The position numbers were made by a program, and so were the translations under genes. 53,351 nucleotides of DNA from Alloprevotella tannerae ATCC 51259 (GTDB lineage Bacteria; Bacteroidota; Bacteroidia; Bacteroidales; Bacteroidaceae). Positions 26,951-36,119 of the stretch are shown here, one piece after another (position 1 is the stretch's first letter; each line of letters starts with the position of its first letter). The stretch is taken from assembly GCF_000159995.1 (NCBI RefSeq), contig NZ_GG700644.1, positions 1 through 53,351 of the forward strand, given 5' to 3'. The notes under the pieces are model-generated. The model ran no database searches. It was not told where the DNA came from and saw nothing but the letters and a program-made list of their open reading frames with translations.

Positions 26951-28396
26951 ATGAAACTGAAATTATCTTTCGGCTTAATATTGCTAAGCTTGTTTGCTAT
27001 CAATATCGAACAACTACAAGCACAGTCAGCTAATGATCCTGTTATTATGACCATAAATGGTCGACCGATCTTACGCTCTGAGTTTGAATATAGCTATAAC
27101 AAGAATGGTAAAGAAGCTGCTGTCGTAGAAAAAAAGAGCGTTGATGAATATGCTGAGATGTTTCTTAATTATAAGTTGAAGGTGGCTGCTGCTGAGCGAG
27201 CTCGCATAGATACGACAAAAGCTTTTAAAGATGAATTTCGCACATATCGCGATCTGCAATTGACACCCTTTATGGTGGATCAGGCTTTCATTGATTCAAC
27301 TGCTATTGCTTTGTATGATAATATGAAGACGCGCTTGGGTGGTAAAGACTTGTTGCGCCCTGCTCACATATTATTTTCCGTAAAACAAAACGCTACAGCC
27401 GCTGAAAAAGAAACGGCCAAAATGCGAGCAGACTCCGTTTATCAGGTAATTATGAATGGCGGAAATTTTGCAGCTTTGGCTAAGGAATATTCGGGAGATT
27501 TGGGATCTGCTCTTCGTGGTGGAGAAATTTCTTGGATAGGTCCGGGTGCTACAGTAAAAGAGTTTGAAGAGGCTGCTTATAAGCTAAAAGTCGGAGAAGT
27601 TTCTCAGCCTGTCCTTACTCCTTTCGGGTATCATATTATTAAGATGCAAGAGCGTAAACAATTGGAGCCCTATGCAGAGTTGCGCGATCAAATTCTCTAT
27701 TCTTTAAAACAGCAAGGGGTAGATGAAATCTCTGCAAATGAAAAGATTAGTCGAATCATTGCAGAATCAAAAGGGCGCTTAACACGTGAAGCTGTAATGG
27801 ATAGTTTGCTTAGAGCTCACGATGCAGACTTAAACCTTAAATATTTGATTCAAGAATATCACGATGGCCTTTTACTTTTCCAAATTAGTAAGGATAAGGT
27901 TTGGGATGAGGCAAACCAAAATGATAAAGCACTCAATGCTTTGTTTAAGCAGAATAAACGACAATATTCTTGGATAGAGCCGCGCTTTAAAGGCTTTGTA
28001 ATACATTGCAGTAAGCCTGAGCAGGTTAAGTTAGTTAAGAAAGTATTGAAAAAGAGCGAGAATGGCGATTGGCAGTCTGCTATTACGAATGAGTTTAATA
28101 AGGACTCTGTGACAGTCGTTGTTGCTGGGCCAAATATCTGCAAAAAAGGAGAAAACCCTTATGTTGATGAGTTTGCTTTTGGAATTAAGGGCAGCGCAAA
28201 AACTTATCCGAAATTCGTTTATACAGATGTGTTTGGAAAGATTTTGAATCAGCCAAAGTCTTATCAAGATGTGCGCTCTATGGTGATTAGTGACTGGCAA
28301 GATATCTTAGAGAGACAATGGATAGGAGAGTTGCGTAAAACGATCCCTTATTCGGTTGACAAAGACGTTTTAAAGACGGTAAATAAACACAACTAA
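26951..28396 (+). CDS. Periplasmic parvulin-type peptidyl-prolyl isomerase (first of two)
   Basis: The protein has 481 residues counted from ATG 26951. An ATG six codons earlier (26933) is also possible. The chosen start begins a clean signal peptide (LILLSLFAINIEQLQA, cut before QSAN). An N-terminal SurA-like chaperone region follows. A single PpiC domain (residues about 130-235) begins LRPAHILFSVKQ and ends TPFGYHIIKMQERK. A long C-terminal region has no recognised motif. It probably helps fold outer-membrane proteins. The next gene, 20 nt on, encodes a second isomerase with two PpiC domains. A guaB / two isomerases / OstA / mutL order is, to my knowledge, recurrent in Bacteroidetes. Confidence 0.88.
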   Translation: MKLKLSFGLILLSLFAINIEQLQAQSANDPVIMTINGRPILRSEFEYSYNKNGKEAAVVEKKSVDEYAEMFLNYKLKVAAAERARIDTTKAFKDEFRTYRDLQLTPFMVDQAFIDSTAIALYDNMKTRLGGKDLLRPAHILFSVKQNATAAEKETAKMRADSVYQVIMNGGNFAALAKEYSGDLGSALRGGEISWIGPGATVKEFEEAAYKLKVGEVSQPVLTPFGYHIIKMQERKQLEPYAELRDQILYSLKQQGVDEISANEKISRIIAESKGRLTREAVMDSLLRAHDADLNLKYLIQEYHDGLLLFQISKDKVWDEANQNDKALNALFKQNKRQYSWIEPRFKGFVIHCSKPEQVKLVKKVLKKSENGDWQSAITNEFNKDSVTVVVAGPNICKKGENPYVDEFAFGIKGSAKTYPKFVYTDVFGKILNQPKSYQDVRSMVISDWQDILERQWIGELRKTIPYSVDKDVLKTVNKHN

Positions 28397-28416
28397 TATA
28401 AAAGACTTAGCGTCAG

Positions 28417-29775
28417 ATGAGAAAAGTCATTTTAATCCTCTTTGGTTGCTGGGCACTTTGTAGCCAAGCTCAACGCCCGAGAAATGTTGTTGATGAGGTT
28501 ATTTGGGTAGTAGGAGATGATCCTATCTATCTTTCGGATGTGGAGCAAGCCAGATTGTATGCAGAATCAGAAGGACAAGCTCTGGAGAACCCATATTGCA
28601 TAATACCGGAGCAGATAGCCATACAAAAATTGTATTTGCATCAAGCAGAAATTGACAGTATTACGGTCAGCGAAGGAGATATCATACGTGCTGCAGACGA
28701 AATCATAAATAGATACATTCAAAATATAGGCTCTAAAGAGGGAGTAGAAGCTGTAATGCATAAAAGCATATCGCAACTACGCGAAGATTTTAAACGTAGT
28801 CAGCGAGATCGTATGCGCATACAACGCGAACAGCAACGTATAACGGAAAAGGTTGCTATAACCCCTGCAGAAGTAAGAGAGTATTTTAAGAATCTCCCTG
28901 CTGATAGTCTACCTCTCATACCTACACAGGTCGAGGTTGAGATAATAACTGCGCAACCTCAACCAACACGTGCAGAAGTCGAGCGTATAGAAAATAAACT
29001 AAGAAGCTTTGCAGATCGTGTAAACTCAGGAGAAACTGAGTTTTCGACTTTGGCGCGTTTTTATTCGCAAGATCCTGGTTCTTCTCGAAATGGAGGAGAA
29101 ATGGATTATATGGGAAGAGGGCAACTAGTACCTGAGTTTGCAAACGTAGCTTTTAGTTTGAGTGATCCCAAAAAGGTTTCTAAAATTGTTAAGACTGAAT
29201 TTGGCTATCATATTATACAGCTAGTCGATAAAAGAGGAGATAAGGTGAAAGTGAGGCATATATTACTGAAGCCAGATATTTCATCAGATGAATTTGCACG
29301 CCAAGAGGCAAAGTTGGACTCAATTGCAACTCTAATCAGAGAACATAAACTTTCTTTTGAGGATGCTGCAGCCATTTATTCTGATGATAAAGACACTCGA
29401 AATAATAAAGGTTTGATGTCTTATGTAAATCCTGAGGATGGCATGCTGACGGCGCGATTTCAGTTAAAGGATTTGAACCAGAGTATCGCACAGGTGATAG
29501 ACACGATGAAAGTAGGTGAGGTTTCAAAGGCAATCACAATGACTAATGCAAAAGGGCAGGACGTTTGTGCGGTTGTAAAACTTAAGGCTCGTATTGATGC
29601 GCATCGTGCAAACCCAAAAGAGGATTTTCAAAAATTACGCGATGTTGTTTATGAGAAACGCTGTAATGAAAAATTGGATGAATGGATTGCAAATAAGATA
29701 AAGACAACTTATGTGCGCATAAATCCAGATTTTAAGAACTGTACCTTTAAATATAAAGGTTGGATAAAGGAGTAA
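28417..29775 (+). CDS. surA: SurA-like periplasmic chaperone/isomerase
   Basis: A 452-residue secreted protein with a signal peptide (ILFGCWALCSQA, cut before QRPRN). A SurA N-terminal chaperone region (VVDEVIWVVGDDPIYLSDVE) is followed by two PpiC domains. The first is about 170-268 (VEVEIITAQPQ to FGYHIIQLVDKRG). The second is about 273-375 (VKVRHILLKPD to a terminal KGQDVCAVVKLKA). Two parvulin domains after a chaperone region match SurA, which escorts outer-membrane barrel proteins across the periplasm. The OstA-like gene starts 1 nt after its stop, so translational coupling is likely. Confidence 0.87.
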   Translation: MRKVILILFGCWALCSQAQRPRNVVDEVIWVVGDDPIYLSDVEQARLYAESEGQALENPYCIIPEQIAIQKLYLHQAEIDSITVSEGDIIRAADEIINRYIQNIGSKEGVEAVMHKSISQLREDFKRSQRDRMRIQREQQRITEKVAITPAEVREYFKNLPADSLPLIPTQVEVEIITAQPQPTRAEVERIENKLRSFADRVNSGETEFSTLARFYSQDPGSSRNGGEMDYMGRGQLVPEFANVAFSLSDPKKVSKIVKTEFGYHIIQLVDKRGDKVKVRHILLKPDISSDEFARQEAKLDSIATLIREHKLSFEDAAAIYSDDKDTRNNKGLMSYVNPEDGMLTARFQLKDLNQSIAQVIDTMKVGEVSKAITMTNAKGQDVCAVVKLKARIDAHRANPKEDFQKLRDVVYEKRCNEKLDEWIANKIKTTYVRINPDFKNCTFKYKGWIKE

Positions 29776-29776
29776 A

Positions 29777-31402
29777 TTGAAACACTTACCTATTTATAGA
29801 AAAACACGAATAGCTCTAATATTACTATTAGGGCTGTTTTGCTTTGTGACCGTTTTTGCAGTAAGGCCAAGAAAAAAGTCGAACGAAAAAATTGTGTTGA
29901 AACATGCTGATCGGTGGTCTTATGATCAATTTAGACAACCTGACGCGCAGTTTCTGAATGGTAATGTCGTCTTATTACATAGCGGTATGACCATGTCTTG
30001 TGATAGTGCGATTCTTTTCCAAGCAACAAATTCGTTTGAAGCTTTTGGGCATGTTAAGATATTGCAGGGAGATACACTGTCTCTAAAAGGTGAGTATCTC
30101 TTTTATGATGGAGGAGCCCAATTGGCACAAATGAGAAAGAATGTAGTAATGAAACATCGTACACAAACTCTCTTGACTGACAGTTTGAATTATGATCGCT
30201 TGTATGGTATTGGATATTTTTTTGCAGGAGGAGAGCTTATTGATGCAAAAAATAGGTTGACGTCTGATTGGGGAGAATACGATACAAAAACGCGCAAGGC
30301 AAAATTCAATTATAGTGTAAAGCTGAAGAACCCGCAATTTATGCTTACATCTGACACGCTTCATTATGATGTTATTTCTAAATGGGCGGAAGTTCAAGGG
30401 CCTTCTAATATCATTAGTGGCAATAATCATATTTATACAGAACGTGGTTATTATAATACAACAACGGAACAAGTAAGGCTTTATGATCGGCCTGTCTTAT
30501 TTAATCAAGGTTCAAGACTTGTTGGAGATACATTATTATATAACAAGCACATAGGTGTGATTACGGTCAGACATCATATCTCCTATGAGGATAAGAAGAA
30601 TAAAATAAAAATGATGGGGGATTATGGGCAGTACAATGAATTGACTGGAGAAGCGCTTGCAACAGGCAAAGCATTAGCTAAGAATTATACCAATGGCAAA
30701 GATACGCTTTATGTACATGCAGATACCTTGCGGCTATATTCTTATAATATGAAGACAGATTCCGTTTATCGCGTTCTGCATGGCTCTCCTCACGTGCGTG
30801 CATTTCGGACAGATGTGCAAGCGGTCTGTGACTCTCTTGTTTATGATACAAAGAGAAAACAAATGTTATTATATAAAGATCCCATAGTTTGGAGTGATCA
30901 AAAACAAATTGTCGGGGAGGAAATAAATGCTTTTATGAATGATTCTATCATTGATAGTATTTATGTGCGCCGACAAGCTTTACTAATCGAAAAGGTTGAT
31001 TCTACTCATTACAATCAAGTTGCGGGGCTATTGATGAGAAGTTATTTTGATGAGCAAGGACAGGTTCGAGAAAGTAATGTAGATGGTAATGGAACATTAA
31101 TATACTTTCCCCTAGAAAAGGATAGTACAATTCTTTATCAAGTTTATACTGAGGCTACGAATTTGCGTTCATGTTTTGTCCAAAAGCAGATGAGTAAACT
31201 ACTGGGGTTCCCATCGCCGATAGGAACTGTATATCCATTGGCGTTGGCACCAAGAGAGAGAACTTTCTTACCTTCTTTTGCTTGGTTCGATTATATTCGT
31301 CCACTAAGTAAAGATGATCTCTTTGAGTGGAGATCGAAGAAGCAAGGTAGTGAAATGAAGCCACTTCCTCGGCGAGAAGCTCCAGTACAAAATGTAAAGT
31401 AG
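29777..31402 (+). CDS. OstA/LptA-like organic solvent tolerance protein
   Basis: A 541-residue secreted protein with hydrophobic leader IALILLLGLFCFVTVFAVRP. The OstA/LptA jellyroll repeats follow: NGNVVLLHSGMTMSCDSAIL, GHVKILQGDTLSLKGEYLFY and LTDSLNYDRLYGIGYFFAGG. Many repeats of the form ..D.L.Y... make a long bridge, suggesting a role in moving lipopolysaccharide across the periplasm. The apparent start is TTG at 29777, preceded by AAAGGAG at 29766-29772 inside the surA end. The first in-frame ATG is about 70 codons further in and would remove the signal peptide. So TTG is the supported start. Confidence 0.85.
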   Translation: MKHLPIYRKTRIALILLLGLFCFVTVFAVRPRKKSNEKIVLKHADRWSYDQFRQPDAQFLNGNVVLLHSGMTMSCDSAILFQATNSFEAFGHVKILQGDTLSLKGEYLFYDGGAQLAQMRKNVVMKHRTQTLLTDSLNYDRLYGIGYFFAGGELIDAKNRLTSDWGEYDTKTRKAKFNYSVKLKNPQFMLTSDTLHYDVISKWAEVQGPSNIISGNNHIYTERGYYNTTTEQVRLYDRPVLFNQGSRLVGDTLLYNKHIGVITVRHHISYEDKKNKIKMMGDYGQYNELTGEALATGKALAKNYTNGKDTLYVHADTLRLYSYNMKTDSVYRVLHGSPHVRAFRTDVQAVCDSLVYDTKRKQMLLYKDPIVWSDQKQIVGEEINAFMNDSIIDSIYVRRQALLIEKVDSTHYNQVAGLLMRSYFDEQGQVRESNVDGNGTLIYFPLEKDSTILYQVYTEATNLRSCFVQKQMSKLLGFPSPIGTVYPLALAPRERTFLPSFAWFDYIRPLSKDDLFEWRSKKQGSEMKPLPRREAPVQNVK

Positions 31403-31409
31403 GTTTCAA

Positions 31410-33248
31410 GTGTCAGATATTATTCATCTTTTACCAGATTCTGTTGCAAATCAAATTGCAGCAGGAGAGGTTATTCAGCGTCCTTCTTCAATCGTGAAAG
31501 AACTAATAGAGAACTCTATAGATGCGGAGTCTTCTTTAATTCAAGTTTTTATTACTGATGCCGGTAAGTCGTGTGTTCAAATAGTCGATAATGGAAAAGG
31601 TATGAGCGAAATGGATGCTCGCTTGTCTTTCGAACGTCATGCGACATCTAAGATAAGCACCCCTTCAGATCTATTTGCGTTGAAGACAATGGGATTTCGT
31701 GGAGAGGCTTTGGCTTCTATAGCCGCCGTCGCACAGGTAGAGCTTAAGACAAGAACAGAAGAAGAAGAACTAGGTATCTGTGTAGATGTTGAAGGAGGTA
31801 GAATAAAGAGTCAAAGTGTTGTAGCTTGCCCAGTTGGAGCGAATTTTTCTGTACGTAATATCTTTTTTAACATACCAGCTCGTCGTAAATTTTTGAAATC
31901 TAACCAGACGGAAATGGGGAGCATTATGTCAGAGTTTGAGCGCCTTGCTTTAGCCAACCCTTCTGTTGCATTTAAGCTCTATAATAACAATTCCCTATTA
32001 ATTGATTTGCCAGCTGGAAACTTTCGTCAGCGTATAAAAGCATTGTTTGGTTCAAAGTTAGATGAACAGCTTATGTCTATTGAAGTTAAGACAGAGCTGG
32101 TTTCTATTAAAGGCTTCGTTGGGAGTCCGAATAGCTCAAAGAAGAAGTGTCACCAATTTTTCTTTGTAAATGGGCGCTATATGAGGCATAATTATTTTGC
32201 AAAGGCTATACAGACAGCTTTTGAAAGGCTTATTCCAGAGAATGAACAGATTCCCTACTTTGTTGCTTTGGAAGTAGATCCTTCAAGAATAGATGTGAAT
32301 ATTCATCCGACAAAGACTGAAATAAAGTTTCAAGATGAGGGTGCAATTTGGCAAGTAGTTTTGGCTTGTGTTCGAGAGGCATTAGGAAAATATGCAGCTG
32401 TACCTTTGATAGAGTTTGACACAAATAATAAGCCTGTTATGCCTGTTTTTGAACCAATAGATAAGGCGCAGGTGCTTAGTCCACCTCAAGTTCATATAAA
32501 CCAAAACTTTAATCCTTTTAATAAAGAACGTTCTCATCAAAATACTCGACAAGTCGAAAGTAATTGGGAAAGAGATCTAGATAGACTTTTTCAATCCCGA
32601 CGTTCCGAGTTGTCTGCTTTGACTGAAGAACAATCAACGTTACTTGCAAAATCTCCAAGTTTAGAGGGGTTTGATGTAGATGATCTTTCTGATAAGTATA
32701 TGCAATTGTTAGGACGGTTTATTCTTTTACCTGTAAAGTCTGGTCTTATGCTTGTTGAACAGCATCGAGCTGATGTGCGCATTTTGTATGATTACTATTT
32801 GCGTCAGATTAAAAATCAAGCAGGTCCATCTCAAGGTATATTATTTCCTCAAACGATTCATTTTTCTCCAACGGAAAAGGTCTATTTAGAAAAGATTTTA
32901 CTACCACTCACTGATATCGGTTTTGATCTTACGCAGCAGACGAATGGCGAGTATGAAGTAAGAGGTATTCCATCAGGCACAGAAGGATTAGATATCTCAG
33001 ATCTTCTATTGAATATAGTTCAAGAGTTGAAGCAGGGAAATATAGAAGCTATTAATGAAATTCATCATCATGTCGCTTTAACTTTAGCTTCAAAGTCTGC
33101 TATTCCTATAGGTGAAGCGTTATCTAACGAAGAGATGGGTAATTTAATGCAACGATTGTTTGCCTGCGAATGTCCTAATTATGGACCCGATGGAGCTACT
33201 ATTCTTGCAATTATTCAAAGCGAAAAAATATTGAGTATATTTAGTTAA
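31410..33248 (+). CDS. mutL: DNA mismatch repair protein MutL
   Basis: A 612-residue GHKL ATPase that links mismatch recognition by MutS to strand repair. The N-terminal domain has LPDSVANQIAAGEVIQRPSS, the ATP-binding NSIDAESSLIQV, IVDNGKGM and MGFRGEALASIAAV. The transducer domain continues to about residue 330 (DPSRIDVNIHPTKTEIKF). After a polar linker the C-terminal dimer domain starts near 430. It has VEQHRADVRILYDYY where endonuclease MutLs have a DQHA-type motif, so strand-nicking activity is doubtful. The start is GTG at 31410; no ATG fits the conserved N-terminus better. Seven nt separate it from the OstA-like gene. Confidence 0.94.
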   Translation: MSDIIHLLPDSVANQIAAGEVIQRPSSIVKELIENSIDAESSLIQVFITDAGKSCVQIVDNGKGMSEMDARLSFERHATSKISTPSDLFALKTMGFRGEALASIAAVAQVELKTRTEEEELGICVDVEGGRIKSQSVVACPVGANFSVRNIFFNIPARRKFLKSNQTEMGSIMSEFERLALANPSVAFKLYNNNSLLIDLPAGNFRQRIKALFGSKLDEQLMSIEVKTELVSIKGFVGSPNSSKKKCHQFFFVNGRYMRHNYFAKAIQTAFERLIPENEQIPYFVALEVDPSRIDVNIHPTKTEIKFQDEGAIWQVVLACVREALGKYAAVPLIEFDTNNKPVMPVFEPIDKAQVLSPPQVHINQNFNPFNKERSHQNTRQVESNWERDLDRLFQSRRSELSALTEEQSTLLAKSPSLEGFDVDDLSDKYMQLLGRFILLPVKSGLMLVEQHRADVRILYDYYLRQIKNQAGPSQGILFPQTIHFSPTEKVYLEKILLPLTDIGFDLTQQTNGEYEVRGIPSGTEGLDISDLLLNIVQELKQGNIEAINEIHHHVALTLASKSAIPIGEALSNEEMGNLMQRLFACECPNYGPDGATILAIIQSEKILSIFS

Positions 33249-33323
33249 AGGACCTTGCTATTGTTGTAGAAGTGCCAAAAAAAACCGTATAACTAATGAT
33301 TATATGTTTTTTTGTATCTTAGT

Positions 33324-33356
33324 TTTGATTGTTTGAATATGATTTCTCTATATTTG
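33324..33356 (+). promoter_or_regulatory. Promoter of the ompA-like gene
   Basis: TTTG at 33324-33327, 21 nt, then TATATTTG at 33349-33356. A leader of about 70 nt follows before the ATG at 33435. Long leaders are common for abundant outer-membrane proteins. Confidence 0.55.
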
Positions 33357-33434
33357 CGTAAAAATTGGGAGATAGAGGTCTTCTCTGTGAGTTCCCTAAT
33401 TAGAAATATATTGTCTCACTAAAATATGTAAGTT

Positions 33435-34604
33435 ATGAAAAAGATCATGATTACATTAGCTGCTCTTGCTTTAGGGTCGTCTGCAATGGCTCAAGGAACA
33501 GTCATTCCGACTAAAAAGTATAGCGTAGCAACAAATTCATTTTGGTCAAATTGGTTTTTTAGTGTTGGTGGTCAGTATAATGCTGCCTACTCTTCACAGG
33601 AAGTACACGGATTATCTGGTAATCCGTTCACGACAACACGTGGTGTTTTTGGTTTTAACGCTGCCATTGGTAAGTGGTTTACCCCGAGTATCGGTCTTCG
33701 CACGAAATTTGAAGGCGTATGGGGTAAGCAGGTGAATACAGAGAATGATCACCACACCTATCACTATTGGAACATTCACGAGGATGTAATGTTCAACTTA
33801 TCTAATATGCTTTGCGGTTATAACGAGAAGCGCGTTTGGAACTTTATTCCTTATGCCGGTGTTGGTGTCGCTCGCAATATGTCAGCAAATACTTATGATA
33901 TCTCTTACCAAGCTGGTTTGTTGAACAACTTCCGCTTGAGCAAACATTTTACACTGTTTGTTGATGTTTATGCAAATGCAATTGAAGGCACGCAAGACAT
34001 CACGGATTTCAGATATCCGGATGGATGGTCTGGCTATAAGAAGTCTAGGTCTCGTCACTGGGACAAGATGATTGGTACTGCTATTGGTCTTACTTATAAC
34101 TTTAATAAGACTGATTGGGATCAGGTGCCTGATGTAGATGCTTTGATGGCAATGAACAAAGAGCAAATGGACGCTCTTAATGCTGCGTTGAAGGATCAGC
34201 AAGATGAAAATGCACGCTTGCGTGAGATGTTGGCTAATCAAAAGCCTGCAGAAACTATTGAGAAAGTTACTACAGAATATGTTGTTACAACGACTTCTGT
34301 ATTCTTTAACTTGAACTCTTCTAAGATTGCAAGCCGCAAAGATTTGGTTAACGTGAAAGAGGTTGCAGAATATGCTAAGGCTAATAACACGAAGATCCGC
34401 GTTACGGGTTACGCTGATAGCAAGACGGGTTCTGCCTCTATTAACCGTCGTCTTTCTGAGGCACGTGCTGCAGCTGTTGCAAACGAACTCGTTAAGATGG
34501 GTGTAAGTAGAGATAACATCATCACTGAGGCTAAGGGTGGTGTAGACACATTATCTCCGTTCTCTTACAACCGCCGTGCTACGGTTAAAATTGCAGTTGA
34601 ATAA
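33435..34604 (+). CDS. OmpA-family outer-membrane protein
   Basis: A 389-residue outer-membrane protein with signal peptide MKKIMITLAALALGSSAMAQ. Residues about 30-215 form an 8-strand barrel with aromatic-rich strands (FWSNWFFSVGGQYNAAYSS, WTWN-like surface segments). A short coiled-coil-like helix (MNKEQMDALNAALKDQQDEN) follows. The C-terminal OmpA domain binds peptidoglycan: VFFNLNSSKIASRKDLVNV, then IRVTGYADSKTGSASINRRL and SEARAAAVANELVKMGV. It anchors the outer membrane to the cell wall. Single-gene transcript, with its own promoter and a terminator 22 bp past the stop. Confidence 0.92.
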   Translation: MKKIMITLAALALGSSAMAQGTVIPTKKYSVATNSFWSNWFFSVGGQYNAAYSSQEVHGLSGNPFTTTRGVFGFNAAIGKWFTPSIGLRTKFEGVWGKQVNTENDHHTYHYWNIHEDVMFNLSNMLCGYNEKRVWNFIPYAGVGVARNMSANTYDISYQAGLLNNFRLSKHFTLFVDVYANAIEGTQDITDFRYPDGWSGYKKSRSRHWDKMIGTAIGLTYNFNKTDWDQVPDVDALMAMNKEQMDALNAALKDQQDENARLREMLANQKPAETIEKVTTEYVVTTTSVFFNLNSSKIASRKDLVNVKEVAEYAKANNTKIRVTGYADSKTGSASINRRLSEARAAAVANELVKMGVSRDNIITEAKGGVDTLSPFSYNRRATVKIAVE

Positions 34605-34626
34605 TAGTTGTTCTCAATAAGAAGGT

Positions 34627-34655
34627 AAAAGGGAGCTCTATGTGAGTTCCCTTTT
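34627..34655 (+). terminator. Intrinsic terminator of the ompA-like gene
   Basis: AAAAGGGAGCTC (34627-34638) pairs with GAGTTCCCTTTT (34644-34655), 12 bp with one G-T pair and a 5-nt loop. ATTGTAT follows. Confidence 0.88.
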
Positions 34656-34838
34656 ATTGTATAGATAGATATAAGTATAGATATATAGGGAAGCTGTGCA
34701 ATACAACGCAATACTTGTTTGGTTCATCTAATTGAAGATTGATTGACCATTGTATGCTTTAGAAGCGTTAGCTCTGTTTATATGGTGTCACTTCTCGGAT
34801 TATTTATTTAGAAAGTGGTAAAAATAAGGAATGTATAT
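34656..34838. other. Intergenic DNA between two hairpins
   Basis: Part of the ~310-bp gap between the ompA-like and yggS genes. It is AT-rich, with no gene or promoter box that I can support. Confidence 0.5.
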
Positions 34839-34891
34839 AAACACAACAAGAGGCAACCTTTAGATTGTTGAGGTTGCCTCCTGTTGTGTTT
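34839..34891 (-). terminator. Large hairpin downstream of yggS
   Basis: The 20-base arm at 34839-34858 pairs with 34872-34891 through 19 of 20 positions (inner part GAGGCAACC / GGTTGCCTC). It stands 21 bp past the yggS stop on the minus strand. The flanks are AT-rich but lack a long T-run. It is likely the 3' end signal for the yggS operon. Confidence 0.78.
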
Positions 34892-34912
34892 ATAGCTTTG
34901 TTGAATGTGGCT

Positions 34913-35584
34913 TTAATAAGTACGAGGTCCAAATATTGCGGTACCAACTCTGATGTGATTGCTACCTTCTTCGATAGCAAGCTTGTAATCGTGAGTCATT
35001 CCCCACGATTTTACATTAAAGTAATCTTTGTCGGAGAAATAAGTGCTTTTAAGTTCTTCAAAAAGCTGCAGTGCAAGTTGGAATTCTCTGCGAATTTGTG
35101 ATGTATCGTCAGTATTTGTCGCCATACACATTAAGCCACGCAGGCGAATATGTTTCAATGCTTTCCATTCTCCATCAGCTAACAACTGTCGACAAGCTTC
35201 CGGTGTAAAACCATATTTTGTCTCTTCTTGAGCAATGTGTACTTCAAGCAAACAATCAATTATGCGATTGTGTTTAGCCGCATGCTTGTTGATTTCTTTA
35301 AGCAGCCTAAATGTATCTACGGCTTCTATCATAAATATGTAAGGCGCTATATACTTTACTTTATTTGCTTGTAAATGGCCAATAAAATGCCAAGCAATGT
35401 CTTTAGGTAGCTCCTCCTGTTTTATGCGTAACTCCTGCTCGTGGCTTTCACCAAAACAGCGTTGTCCGAGCTCATAGCAATCTCTAATTTCTGCAATTGG
35501 ATGAAATTTAGAAACCGCTACCAAGTCTACCTCATGAGGGATTGTAGCACGAACACATTCCAAGCGTGTTTGTATGGCACTCAT
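34913..35584 (-). CDS. YggS-family pyridoxal-phosphate homeostasis protein
   Basis: A 223-residue cytoplasmic single-domain PLP-binding protein with the alanine-racemase-like barrel but no racemase C-terminal domain. Motifs are DLVAVSKFHP with the PLP Lys, GQRCFGESHEQEL, DIAWHFIGHLQANKVKYI, RLRGLMCMA and the end SWGMTHDYKLAIEEGSNHIR with VGTAIFG. It buffers free PLP and helps amino-acid and keto-acid balance. It follows the DUF4494 gene with a 2-nt gap, so the two are cotranscribed and probably coupled. Confidence 0.93.
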   Translation of the reverse strand: MSAIQTRLECVRATIPHEVDLVAVSKFHPIAEIRDCYELGQRCFGESHEQELRIKQEELPKDIAWHFIGHLQANKVKYIAPYIFMIEAVDTFRLLKEINKHAAKHNRIIDCLLEVHIAQEETKYGFTPEACRQLLADGEWKALKHIRLRGLMCMATNTDDTSQIRREFQLALQLFEELKSTYFSDKDYFNVKSWGMTHDYKLAIEEGSNHIRVGTAIFGPRTY

Positions 35585-35586
35585 AT

Positions 35587-36057
35587 TTAAGCCTCATCTA
35601 CTTTACGAAAGTTGTCCGGTGCCATCTCTTTATAATGATAGATGTCCATAATAGGTGTTTCCTGAACAGAGGCAATCGTATAATCAATCGTAGATGTTTT
35701 CATTCCCTCATCCAATCGCTGAATGCTATCACGCAAGTCTGCTGCTTGTACAAGTACATTCTGTGAAGTTTTCTTTTCCTTCCCGCTTTTCTCATCTAGC
35801 GTAATAAATTGTAGCTTGGCTTTAAAAAAGCGATCAGCGCTTTCATCCGTAGATTCAAACAGTTCTGCATAATGTGCACGCTTAATGTCAGCTACTTCAA
35901 AGATGCCGGTCATAAAAGGTTTGATTTCCTCTATGATTCTTTTTTCTGCCTCGGTAAAGCTGATCGCATCCACCAAGTAAGGTTCAGATACCTTCTTAAC
36001 TAAGCCGTTTTCAAGCGTCTTTTCGTATTTGATGGTGCATTGAAACCATTCATTCAT
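35587..36057 (-). CDS. DUF4494 domain protein
   Basis: A 156-residue cytoplasmic protein without signal or membrane segment. It begins MNEWFQCTIKYEKTLENG and continues VKKVSEPYLVDAISFTEAEKR, which I recognise as the DUF4494 pattern of Bacteroidetes. The fold may be a compact beta-rich domain. Its function is not known. It sits between the GH25 gene and yggS, with the latter only 2 nt downstream. The close pairing with yggS is the main hint at a shared condition of expression. Confidence 0.85.
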   Translation of the reverse strand: MNEWFQCTIKYEKTLENGLVKKVSEPYLVDAISFTEAEKRIIEEIKPFMTGIFEVADIKRAHYAELFESTDESADRFFKAKLQFITLDEKSGKEKKTSQNVLVQAADLRDSIQRLDEGMKTSTIDYTIASVQETPIMDIYHYKEMAPDNFRKVDEA

Positions 36058-36119
36058 AATGATCTTGTTTAATTGTTGATTGAAAGAATAGAGGAGGGTA
36101 GTATGTTACCCTCCTTAAA

